DNA of 36,612 nucleotides from Candidatus Latescibacterota bacterium (lineage in GTDB: Bacteria; Latescibacterota; UBA2968; UBA8231), in NCBI GenBank assembly GCA_022825185.1, contig JAJDYK010000294.1:1-36612 (forward strand), given 5' to 3'. The position numbers and the translations under genes were made by a program. How positions within the stretch are numbered: the first letter of the stretch is position 1; the number at the start of each line of letters is the position of its first letter. Under the pieces are notes generated by a model. That model did not search any database. It saw nothing but the letters and a program-made list of their open reading frames with translations, and had not been told where the DNA came from. Positions 1 to 6,468 of the stretch are shown here, one piece after another.

Positions 1-231
1 CTGTACGCAGTGGCTGGCATAGCGGTTGTCGCGGCCGTAGTAGCACACCTGGCTGATGACGACCTTATCGACTCCATAGGTCCGCATGTGTTCGATGAGG
101 TCTTCGGCCGACTGCTCATAGTCGGGCTTGGCACCGGGGCAGTTAGACAGACGCGGGTCGGGCTTAAAGCGGGAGTCGTGGAGCACCCAGGCGTGCTCGG
201 CACCGTTGACAATGGGGTAAGAGGTGGCCAC
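1..231 (-). CDS. Amidohydrolase-family (metal-dependent TIM-barrel) protein, N-terminal part only
   Basis: Reading the minus strand from GTG at 231 gives an open frame that runs off the window: it begins VATSYPIVNGAEHAWVLHD and continues with SAEDLIEHMRTYGVDKVVIS. This matches the N-terminus of amidohydrolase_2-type hydrolases, in which a short first strand is followed by a helix and a strand carrying 'GVDKVVI'. About 77 codons are visible; the catalytic metal ligands lie outside. The start is awkward. GTG 231 has no clear Shine-Dalgarno sequence, and the codon two places upstream is an in-frame TGA (235-237). A well-placed AGAGG (286-290) and ATG (277-279) in the same frame lie just before that TGA. 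Either translation begins at the GTG, or the gene is interrupted near its start. Family assignment is fairly sure; substrate unknown. Confidence 0.7.
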   Translation of the reverse strand, partial: MATSYPIVNGAEHAWVLHDSRFKPDPRLSNCPGAKPDYEQSAEDLIEHMRTYGVDKVVISQVCYYGRDNRYASHCVQ

Positions 232-234
232 GGC

Positions 235-279
235 TCACGAAGCGGCGGCGCTGAGCGTGGGCGTGTGCAATGTATTCAT
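235..279 (-). other. 14-codon in-frame leader ORF ending 3 nt before the amidohydrolase GTG
   Basis: ATG at 277-279 is preceded by AGAGG at 286-290 with a 6-nt gap, the best ribosome site in this region. The frame reads MNTLHTPTLSAAAS and stops at TGA 235-237. One codon (GCC) separates that stop from the GTG that opens the amidohydrolase, in the same frame. It could be a translationally coupled leader peptide or a nonsense mutation close to the native start. TGA serves as the stop of many other genes in the window, so recoding of TGA is unlikely. Confidence 0.4.
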
Positions 280-422
280 CGAAAACCTCTTAGTTGCGGA
301 TTCGCCGGACTGAGCGAGCCTAGAAATGCGCACTGAAAGTACTTCCTACCGTGGCTTTGATCAAGCTACTCAACGAAATGATGCTTTTGCGCACCCAGGT
401 ACCGACCGCTACCCGTAGCAAT

Positions 423-442
423 GAGATGGCGACGCGCTGCCC
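423..442. repeat. Short remnant resembling the ABC signature region of the exporter gene
   Basis: Positions 424-442 repeat, with one mismatch, 4942-4960, the stretch of the minus-strand ABC exporter gene that encodes the end of the LSGGEWQRVAIS signature. No reading frame of the transporter surrounds it. I read it as debris of a duplicated ABC 3' segment at the left edge of the island. Confidence 0.45.
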
Positions 443-453
443 GTTCTGTTCCC

Positions 454-510
454 GCTAAAGAAGAATATCGCAGTCCTTGCTCATTCTCCTGTATTCCTGT
501 AATTTCGCTT
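454..510. repeat. Left direct repeat of the accessory island
   Basis: This segment matches 4604-4659 in direct orientation. The core 465-494 is identical over 30 bp to 4615-4644; the outer parts differ by a few substitutions and one 1-base gap. Homology stops at 510, which corresponds to the first bases of the ABC exporter stop codon in the right copy. On the minus strand it contains a tiny ORF (MSKDCDILL, then stop) behind AGGAG, parallel to the mini-ORF of the right copy. Confidence 0.8.
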
Positions 511-665
511 GAAGATTCGGTTTTTTATTTTACCCGCGAGTAAATGCACAAGAAAGAATTTTACACTTTCCTTTTGTATGGACCGCCACGGTCGATGAGA
601 TATTCGCAAAGATCAACATACTTTGTGAAATTATTCCCAAAATATGACACTAAGGATGTCCAGTG
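511..665. other. AT-rich intergenic leader of the island cassette
   Basis: This stretch is clearly more AT-rich than the flanking chromosome. I see no convincing gene and no -35/-10 pair with standard spacing. It ends with AAGGA (652-656), a ribosome site for the first cassette gene. A long minus-strand frame crosses it (561-1298), but that frame is a shadow of the plus-strand genes. Confidence 0.4.
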
Positions 666-1067
666 ATGCGTGCCCCTCAACGCAGACGCCCTCGAAAGCG
701 GACCATGTGCGTTCCACCCGACCGTAACCTCGACTGCTTGGCCAAGAGAGTCGGGTACGTGGGCAGCCAGGAACACAAGGACTTTCCCAGCTTCGCAGGG
801 CCGCCTCGTTTGCGGAGCGACGCTTCTTGCTGTCCCCGAGAGATCAAAGACCAGGAAGTGGTCTGCGAATGGCTGCGCAGCGCTATTCGCAGAGGTGCCG
901 TAGGGGCACCTTGGGAAGGAGACTTCCCACGTTACGTGTGGTACAAGCACGGTGACATAGTCTTTGAGGGCCGGCTTGTGAACCGAGGAAACGGATCGTA
1001 TAAGGGATATCCGCTCGATAGTGAGGAGTGGCCGGACGGCATCGAGGAGATATATGCAGAAGCTTAA
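666..1067 (+). CDS. Small conserved-looking hypothetical protein, first gene of the ImmA-like/HigA cassette
   Basis: A 133-residue protein of unknown function. The N-terminal 14 residues are Arg-rich and may not be conserved. The rest looks like a compact globular domain with HKDFPSFAGPPRLRSD, a CCPREI segment, a central helix around VCEWLRSAIRRG, then aromatic-rich strands PRYVWYKHGD and GSYKGYPL. AAGGA at 652-656 supports GTG 663 or ATG 666; ATG 705 is an alternative. Its 3' end overlaps the next gene by 14 nt, so the two are probably translationally coupled. No signal peptide or membrane segment. I recognise no named domain. By position it is probably a component of the same module as the two genes that follow. 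Confidence 0.6.
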   Translation: MRAPQRRRPRKRTMCVPPDRNLDCLAKRVGYVGSQEHKDFPSFAGPPRLRSDASCCPREIKDQEVVCEWLRSAIRRGAVGAPWEGDFPRYVWYKHGDIVFEGRLVNRGNGSYKGYPLDSEEWPDGIEEIYAEA

Positions 1068-2364
1068 GTTCGAGATTGAATGGGTTGATGCGGAACGGAT
1101 CAACGGTCCGGAACTGTACGCGACTTGGGCGTCTTTACGAATCTGCGCCGGGGATTCGGTGATCACCCGCGTGCTGGATGAACGGGCAAAGACAGTGCGT
1201 GACTTCGTGTATGTCCCGCTGTATCCACTCGCGGAGTGGTTGGCGACGAACTGGTGGTTCTTGACGCAAGAAATTAACAATCCGGAAAAGGAAGACAATC
1301 CCGCCTTTCATCGCCGACATGCACTAAGCGCTAGCCGGGAGGGGTATGCGTTTCCCGACCTTGAGGTGTTCTCCGCCGGTGGTTGGACGCGCCTTGCTTG
1401 GAAACAAAGTATACCTCCATGGACTAAGGTCGAATTCTTGAACCAGGGAGAAATCCAGATTGACAGCAGTGAGTTTCGCGATACCTGTGTCGACGTCGTC
1501 GATCAAGTGATTCGGCGGCTCGTGTCTTTCGATATCGAAGAGACGTTTCTACAAGAAGAATGGGCCGCAGTTCAGGCCGCGGATAAAGACGAGTCCGAGT
1601 TCTGCGAAATCGCGGCTGGGCTTGGTTTGGATCCGTATGACCTAGATGAAGCGAAGCGTGAACTCGTGCTTGAACTCGCTGAGGAGTTGAGTGGAGCGGT
1701 ACTCGAAGAAGCGGTAGCCGCTCTTGACCCCCAGGCCCTGCGCGTGGGCTGCTCTGCCATCACGGGGGCAATTGCCGGAGCTGAGTCTAACGGCCTTCAC
1801 CTAGAACGATTTGCGTCGATCTATCAAAAAGTTTGTCCGGACAAAGGCTCGGCAGGACTCCAGCCTTGGGAGGAGGGCTACGACTTGGCACGACAACTAC
1901 GGCTCGCCTTGGAACTCGACGGGACCCCGCTGCCTACTATGCCTCAACTTGCGGAAGTTATTGGCGAAGCCCCGGAACTGCTAGACAAAGTGACCAAACC
2001 GGTAGATCTGGACGGGGCGACGCTGGTTGATGGCGTGATCGCTTGGAAAGACGACCAAAGCCCCGCCTTTGGGTTTCGTCAGCTTGGCGAGCACAGCAGG
2101 CGCTTCCACTTCTGCCGTGCCTTGGCCGAAGTATTGGTGTCACCTAACACGAATACGCTGCTCACAAGAGCGAACTCCGAGCGACAACAGCGCAATCGCA
2201 CCTTCGCAGCCGAGTTCTTAGCACCCTCGTCCGGCTTGAAGGAGAGAATATCTGGTCAAACTGTAGATGGTGACCAAATAGACGAGTTGGCGGACGAGTT
2301 CGGTGTTTCCTCACTCGTCATAGAACACCAAGTTCAGAATCACCGCATCGCACGGGTGTGCTGA
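1054..2364 (+). CDS. ImmA/IrrE-like protein lacking the HExxH zinc motif
   Basis: A 436-residue protein. The start is ATG 1054, behind GAGGAG at 1044-1049; the open frame extends upstream to 1021 but inside the previous gene. Residues 1-140 form a Trp-rich domain I do not recognise; about 140-330 is helical and acidic. The C-terminal part resembles ImmA/IrrE (DUF955) peptidases: RRFHFCRALAEVL (349-361) where ImmA has its catalytic helix, then NRTFAAEFLAP (381-391), and a final ELADEFGVSSLVIEHQVQNH segment like the family's LA..F.VS..A...+L.N end. At the expected HExxH place the sequence reads RALAE, so zinc catalysis by the canonical motif is not expected. The downstream HigA-like gene starts directly after its stop. 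It could act as a sensor or toxin-like effector; this is inferred. Confidence 0.6.
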   Translation: MQKLKFEIEWVDAERINGPELYATWASLRICAGDSVITRVLDERAKTVRDFVYVPLYPLAEWLATNWWFLTQEINNPEKEDNPAFHRRHALSASREGYAFPDLEVFSAGGWTRLAWKQSIPPWTKVEFLNQGEIQIDSSEFRDTCVDVVDQVIRRLVSFDIEETFLQEEWAAVQAADKDESEFCEIAAGLGLDPYDLDEAKRELVLELAEELSGAVLEEAVAALDPQALRVGCSAITGAIAGAESNGLHLERFASIYQKVCPDKGSAGLQPWEEGYDLARQLRLALELDGTPLPTMPQLAEVIGEAPELLDKVTKPVDLDGATLVDGVIAWKDDQSPAFGFRQLGEHSRRFHFCRALAEVLVSPNTNTLLTRANSERQQRNRTFAAEFLAPSSGLKERISGQTVDGDQIDELADEFGVSSLVIEHQVQNHRIARVC

Positions 2365-2763
2365 TTGAGTGTCATTACCCCACAATTCCAGCAATCTTGG
2401 ACGCAAGTCAGTACCTTACTCAACATTCAAAGTGAGCAGGACTATGATTTGGCGCTAGAGCGTCTCAACAGCCTGATTGATGAAGTGGGCACTGATCAGG
2501 GGCATCCGCTGTATTCTCTGCTCGATACGCTGGGCACCGTTGTTCATGCCTGGGAGGAACAACACTACCCCATGCCCAAGTTGGAGGGTGCGGATGCACT
2601 TCGATCTCTCATGGAGGAGCATGACTTGACCCAGTCGGATTTGCCGGAGGTGGGTTCGCAAGGGGTTGTTTCGGAGATTCTGGGCGGGAAGCGGACGCTG
2701 AATGTTCGGCAGATACGTGCTTTGTCAGAACGGTTTGGCGTTTCACCCGCAGTATTCGTCTAG
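2365..2763 (+). CDS. higA: HigA-family antitoxin / HTH transcriptional regulator without an adjacent HigB
   Basis: A 132-residue protein with the layout of the COG5499-type HigA antitoxins: an N-terminal helical segment (DYDLALERLNSLIDE, then AWEEQHYPMP) followed by a C-terminal Xre-type helix-turn-helix (ALRSLMEEHDLTQSDLPEV, then VVSEILGGKRTLNVRQIRAL). Length is normal for the family. The first codon available is TTG 2365, immediately after the TGA of the upstream gene, so initiation probably depends on translational coupling. The usual HigB RNase gene is absent upstream; its place is taken by the ImmA-like gene. Expected to bind its own promoter and to neutralise or control the products of the two upstream genes. 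The fold is confident; the partner is inferred. Confidence 0.8.
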   Translation: MSVITPQFQQSWTQVSTLLNIQSEQDYDLALERLNSLIDEVGTDQGHPLYSLLDTLGTVVHAWEEQHYPMPKLEGADALRSLMEEHDLTQSDLPEVGSQGVVSEILGGKRTLNVRQIRALSERFGVSPAVFV

Positions 2764-2824
2764 GCATAGTCTCCTCCTAGCAAGAGCTTAGCAAGCCACG
2801 AGGTGTGCTGGACCTTGAAGTGCT

Positions 2825-3835
2825 CTAATGGGAAGAAGAGACATCAAGCTGTTTCAGATAGCAGGTCAGTTTTTCGATGGTGTGCCTTGAATCACAAACG
2901 TATCTAAGTGCACCATCGCAGCATACTTCCAATCCAATCGGTAGTGAAACCAATGTCGTTGTCCTGCTGCCTTTTCGGTATCCTCTATTAGGTCTTTCTG
3001 CATCTGCTAGAGTATTGATCAAGAATTCTCGTCTGGATTCAGACAGATTTCTACATTGATCATGGTTCGTGTGGTTATCGAAAGCAATCTTAACGTTCAA
3101 CTTACCGTTATTATTTATTTCTGCATATAGAGACTCCTGCCTCCAACAAAGATGCAGAATGGTATCAGGCTTCGCCCCGCAAGGATAACATGTTGGTTTA
3201 ATGTCGATCTCATCGCAGGATCCCGCTGACCATTCTTCTAATTTTTCTCTGAGCTGGCCCAATAAGGTAATGTTCCAAATGTTCCAAACTGATCGATAGC
3301 AGCTAATTTCTTCGCGGGCGTTGCGTCTGACGATATCGCGCCGTTTCAATTCCCGCTCAAGGGTATCGGCCCAATCGTGCAGAACTCTCACATCTGAAAC
3401 TGTAGAACACGCATTTCTTACCGCCTGAGCGAATTTACAAAGCCTGACCCATGTGAAACCGTCTAGATTGCCTCGCTGTCGATAGTATTCGCCATTCCCG
3501 AGCGTTACAAGAAGGCGATTGGATTCAGAAAGATATCTCGTCGCATTGACGTAGCTTTTCAATTGCTTGTCATGCTCGTAATCGTCCACCTTCATCTCAA
3601 TGATGACGCTGGGACATTTCGCCTTGCCATCGAAGATCGCTAGATCCAATCTACCCCCTTTTACCTTCCATTCTCGAACTGACCTAGGCTCCCTCGGTAC
3701 GGGAACAGATAAAGTCTGGAGGAAAGATTCCAGTGGGAGGACAGTTCCCGCACGATACAGGTCGCACATATATGCGATCAGCCCAACGTGAACATTGCCC
3801 AAACTATACCCCACTGATTCAATCAAATTCGCCAC
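2825..3835 (-). CDS. PD-(D/E)XK nuclease superfamily protein
   Basis: A 336-residue protein with a PD-(D/E)XK core: D64 in GRLDLAIF, E80 and K82 in VIIEMK, and Q91 in the following helix (HDKQLKSYV), the order typical of PDDEXK_4-type nucleases. The rest is a helical, Cys- and Trp-containing C-terminal region without a motif I recognise. The start is GTG 3833-3835 behind GGAGG, 7 nt upstream. The gene is convergent with the HigA cassette, stands alone, and is visibly richer in A+T than the chromosomal genes, which fits acquisition by transfer. Possible roles are an orphan restriction-type or anti-phage nuclease, or a DNA repair enzyme. No methyltransferase or helicase partner is adjacent. Confidence 0.75.
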   Translation of the reverse strand: MANLIESVGYSLGNVHVGLIAYMCDLYRAGTVLPLESFLQTLSVPVPREPRSVREWKVKGGRLDLAIFDGKAKCPSVIIEMKVDDYEHDKQLKSYVNATRYLSESNRLLVTLGNGEYYRQRGNLDGFTWVRLCKFAQAVRNACSTVSDVRVLHDWADTLERELKRRDIVRRNAREEISCYRSVWNIWNITLLGQLREKLEEWSAGSCDEIDIKPTCYPCGAKPDTILHLCWRQESLYAEINNNGKLNVKIAFDNHTNHDQCRNLSESRREFLINTLADAERPNRGYRKGSRTTTLVSLPIGLEVCCDGALRYVCDSRHTIEKLTCYLKQLDVSSSH

Positions 3836-4017
3836 AATTCGGCCTCCTTCATTGATAAATCAGATCAATTTTACTAATGGATAGATACCGGCTTCTCGAT
3901 ATGTCTTACGTTAAGTGCCGGATCGCAGATTCGGCTTTAGAGAATATGGCGGCGATGGGTCGGGAACAAACGGGAAGTGGATCGACCACGGGTTGGGGTG
4001 GCTTTCATTTAGTTACA

Positions 4018-4216
4018 GGTTTCCTTGTCCCTCCCCATACCACTGCACCTGCAAAGCCCATAAGCGGCCCCTTTGAGACAACAATTCGCCGTGCGTCCCG
4101 TTTTCGAGCCGGCGGCCCTCTTTGTGCTCATGCTCGTCGGGGTACGTCGGCCTCGGCTTAGGGATCGAGCGACGCGGTTGGCTCGTCGAGCACGTCCAGG
4201 GAGACGTTGCGCTATG
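4018..4216 (-). pseudogene. Decayed duplicate of the 3' end of the downstream ABC exporter gene
   Basis: Two blocks match the intact exporter gene in the same orientation: about 4018-4125 with about 4650-4765 (last codons and stop region, with a short internal gap) and about 4143-4216 with about 4862-4933 (Walker B/D-loop region). Roughly 95 bp between the blocks is missing, several substitutions are present, and the copy breaks off before the signature motif. It encodes nothing usable. Together with 3836-4017, which holds nothing I can identify, it fills the gap between the nuclease gene and the orphan antitoxin. Confidence 0.75.
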
Positions 4217-4258
4217 CCATGCCGGCGTTGTCGCGAGTGTGATCCAAATCAGTGCAGC

Positions 4259-4573
4259 TCACAGTGATGCCAGCCGCTCAGAGGTATCTGGGTATTTCTG
4301 GGCCATGAGGATGAGGGCCGCCGCCGCATCCGGTGGACTGGACCTGCCCTGTTCCCAGCCCTCAACGGTGCGTACCGGTACGCGCAGTAGGTGGGCGAAT
4401 ACCGCTCTTGAAACGTCGAGCTCCTCGCGGATCCTCTTAATCATATCGGGCGTGAGTCTGGGCAGGGGCTTCGCCTCGACCCGAGTGATCCGCAATGTGC
4501 GCTTGCCGGCTCGGTGCTCTCGAATTTCGCACAGACCCTTAAGGACCTCTGCGGCGATGTTCCGTTCAGCCAT
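4259..4573 (-). CDS. NadS/HigA-like HTH antitoxin, toxin partner not found
   Basis: A 104-residue protein. The N-terminal MAERNIAAEVLKGLCEI and GKRTLRITRVE are typical of the short Xre-type antitoxins paired with RelE/HigB toxins. A helix-turn-helix follows (DMIKRIREELDVSRAVFAHLLRVPVRTVEGWEQG, described here by its motif at about residues 43-76), ending in a short helical tail. GAGGAG lies 7 nt before ATG 4571-4573. In these modules the toxin gene normally lies directly upstream; here that place has only a 22-codon ORF and the direct repeat bordering the ABC gene. The toxin therefore seems to have been lost in the rearrangement. Could still regulate in trans. Confidence 0.75.
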   Translation of the reverse strand: MAERNIAAEVLKGLCEIREHRAGKRTLRITRVEAKPLPRLTPDMIKRIREELDVSRAVFAHLLRVPVRTVEGWEQGRSSPPDAAAALILMAQKYPDTSERLASL

Positions 4574-4634
4574 TTTTGATCTCCTCGGAGGCGGCTCCCT
4601 CTTGCTTTAGAAGCATATCGCAGTCCTTGCTCAT
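4566..4634 (-). pseudogene. 22-codon ORF overlapping the antitoxin start; possible toxin remnant
   Basis: ATG 4632-4634 follows AGGAG (4636-4640) with only one base between. The frame reads MSKDCDMLLKQEGAASEEIK plus two residues and stops at 4566-4568, overlapping the antitoxin ATG by 8 nt, the kind of overlap seen between toxin and antitoxin genes. It shares its first codons with a shorter ORF in the left direct repeat. Too short to be a RelE toxin; it may be the surviving tail of one, or chance. Confidence 0.3.
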
Positions 4635-4659
4635 TCTCCTGTATCCCGCAATTTCGCTT
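4604..4659. repeat. Right direct repeat of the accessory island, ending at the ABC gene stop
   Basis: Direct copy of 454-510; 4615-4644 is identical to 465-494. The homology ends within the stop codon of the ABC exporter gene (4658-4660). The placement at a gene 3' end resembles an integration or recombination junction, although no integrase gene is visible between the repeats. Confidence 0.8.
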
Positions 4660-6451
4660 ACCCCTCGCCGTACCACTGCGCCTGCAAAGCCCATAAGCGG
4701 GCGTATTCTCCCCCTTGAGACAGCAATTCGCCGTGCGTCCCGTTTTCGAGCAGGCGGCCCTCTTTTAGCACCAAGATCCGGTCGCACAGACGGGCGGAAC
4801 CCAAGCGGTGGGAGACCACGATGGTCGTCCGCTCGCCAGACATGGCGAGAAAGCGCCGGAACACGTCGGCCTCAGCTTGGGGATCGAGCGACGCGGTCGG
4901 CTCGTCGAGTACGATCAGGGCGGCGTTGCGCATGAATCCCCTTGAGATGGCGACGCGTTGCCACTCTCCGCCGGACAGTTCGGTGCCGCCGGCAAATTCC
5001 TTGGTGAGAAGGGTGTGGTAGCGCTCTGGCAGTTGCTCGGCGATGGGGGCGGCTCCGCCCTGATGCGCAGCGTGCTCAACGGCTGCTTGATCGCCCATTC
5101 GCTCGGTGCGTCCCAAGCCGATGTTCTCACCCAGAGAAAAGGCGAAACGGGTGTAGTCTTGGAACACGGCGGCTGATTGGTCCCAAAGGCCGTTTCGATC
5201 CACTCGGTTCAGATCGACATCGCCGTAGAGCACCTTTCCTTCCGTGGGGTGGAACAAGCCCAACAGCACTTTGACGAGTGTGGTCTTGCCCGAGCCGTTG
5301 GCACCGACGAGGGCCACGCGCTCGCCGGGCTGGATGGTGAACGAGATGTCGTCGATTGCCGGGTATTCCGCCTGTGGATAGCGGAAAGAGAGACCGGCGG
5401 CTGCAATCGGGACCTCGCCGACATTGTCGATTGGCACGCCATCCTTTGGTTCTTCCGGTCCCAAGTCTAGGTAGGTGAAGAGATCGGCGATGTACAGGAG
5501 GCGATTGGCGAGATAACCGGAGCGAAAGAATACCAAATCGACATGCGTACTGACTTGCTGTAGTGCCACCATCATGGCGGCGAACTGTCCGGGGGAGAGG
5601 CCGCCGTGGGCCACGGCCCAAGCCGACCAGCCGATACCAGCGGCCAGACCGGCCAAGCTGAAAGTCGATAGCAGGACATTGACCAGAGACTGCGAGCGTT
5701 TTTGCTGAAAGAGCCGGTCGGCCACCTGCCAGTAGAGATGCTCCCACCAACCGAGCAGGGCCGATCCTAGGTTGAAAACTCGCACCTCCTTGGCGGCGGC
5801 GCGCTCGGTGAGAATGCGCTCCAAGTAGGCCCGCAGGCGCTCGCGCTGGGTCTGCTCGCGCTTAAGGTAAAAGGTGTTCTTCTCTTGGAGCACCCGCGCT
5901 AGCGGCGGCGGCACTGAGACCAAGGCGATGGCGATCAGGAGCAGCGGATTCCACAGCCCGACGACCAAGGCGACGGAGACGACCGTCAGCATTCCGGTGA
6001 TTATTGTGTGGATCTCGCCGATAAGGTTGAGAAAAAAGCCGGGCGAGGCGGCTTCTTGTGCCCGGCGCAACACGTCGTGAAAATCGGCGCGCTCGAAGGT
6101 CTCGAGCCGCAGGACGCTTGCTTTGCGCTGGAGTTGGGTGAGTAGCCGGTCTTCTAGTTCCTGTTTTAGCCGATCAACTAGCAAAAAGAAAAGCTCCAAC
6201 CTGAACACTTCGTGCGCGAGTGCCAGCGCGACCCAAAGAGCGATCCACACCAGCATGTCCTCTACGGGCAGGTTCCCTTCGTACACCGCGAGGCTGCGAT
6301 CGAAGAGTGCCCGCATAACCCATATCGACGCGGCTGGCAGCAGACCGGTGGTGAACTGGAGCACCAGTAGGATGATGGAGTAGCGGGGGTCTGTCTGGAT
6401 CATCCACCTCAGAAAGCGCAAGAGCGTACGCATGGTAGGCGGGCGGACCAC
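4658..6451 (-). CDS. ABC exporter half-transporter (membrane domain plus ATPase), second subunit
   Basis: A protein of about 597 residues. The N-terminal half has about six hydrophobic segments (from LLRFLRWMIQ to WAVAHGG), the type I exporter fold. The C-terminal half is a full ATPase: Walker A GANGSGKTTL, Q-loop VFQD, signature LSGGEWQRVAIS, Walker B ALIVLDEPTASLD, and H-loop VVSHRLGSARL. The start is uncertain: GTG 6451 has AGGA 7 nt upstream, while ATG 6433 has no ribosome site; the open frame extends further but into the upstream gene. It follows the other half-transporter by 17 nt and probably forms a heterodimer with it, exporting lipid, peptide or drug. Its 3' end is the source of the duplicated debris at 4018-4216. 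Confidence 0.9.
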   Translation of the reverse strand: MVRPPTMRTLLRFLRWMIQTDPRYSIILLVLQFTTGLLPAASIWVMRALFDRSLAVYEGNLPVEDMLVWIALWVALALAHEVFRLELFFLLVDRLKQELEDRLLTQLQRKASVLRLETFERADFHDVLRRAQEAASPGFFLNLIGEIHTIITGMLTVVSVALVVGLWNPLLLIAIALVSVPPPLARVLQEKNTFYLKREQTQRERLRAYLERILTERAAAKEVRVFNLGSALLGWWEHLYWQVADRLFQQKRSQSLVNVLLSTFSLAGLAAGIGWSAWAVAHGGLSPGQFAAMMVALQQVSTHVDLVFFRSGYLANRLLYIADLFTYLDLGPEEPKDGVPIDNVGEVPIAAAGLSFRYPQAEYPAIDDISFTIQPGERVALVGANGSGKTTLVKVLLGLFHPTEGKVLYGDVDLNRVDRNGLWDQSAAVFQDYTRFAFSLGENIGLGRTERMGDQAAVEHAAHQGGAAPIAEQLPERYHTLLTKEFAGGTELSGGEWQRVAISRGFMRNAALIVLDEPTASLDPQAEADVFRRFLAMSGERTTIVVSHRLGSARLCDRILVLKEGRLLENGTHGELLSQGGEYARLWALQAQWYGEG

Positions 6452-6468
6452 CGTTGTATCCTGTAGGA

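Noticed and set aside
235..237. TGA recoded as an amino acid
   Set aside because: TGA ends several clear genes (merR, ftsL, ftsW, murC, ftsQ), and translating past them would fuse genes; a leader ORF or mutation is simpler.
561..1298. 245-residue minus-strand frame across the left part of the island
   Set aside because: It has no ribosome site, no recognisable domain and lies opposite two plus-strand genes that show coupling, ribosome sites and domain similarity. It is a coding shadow.
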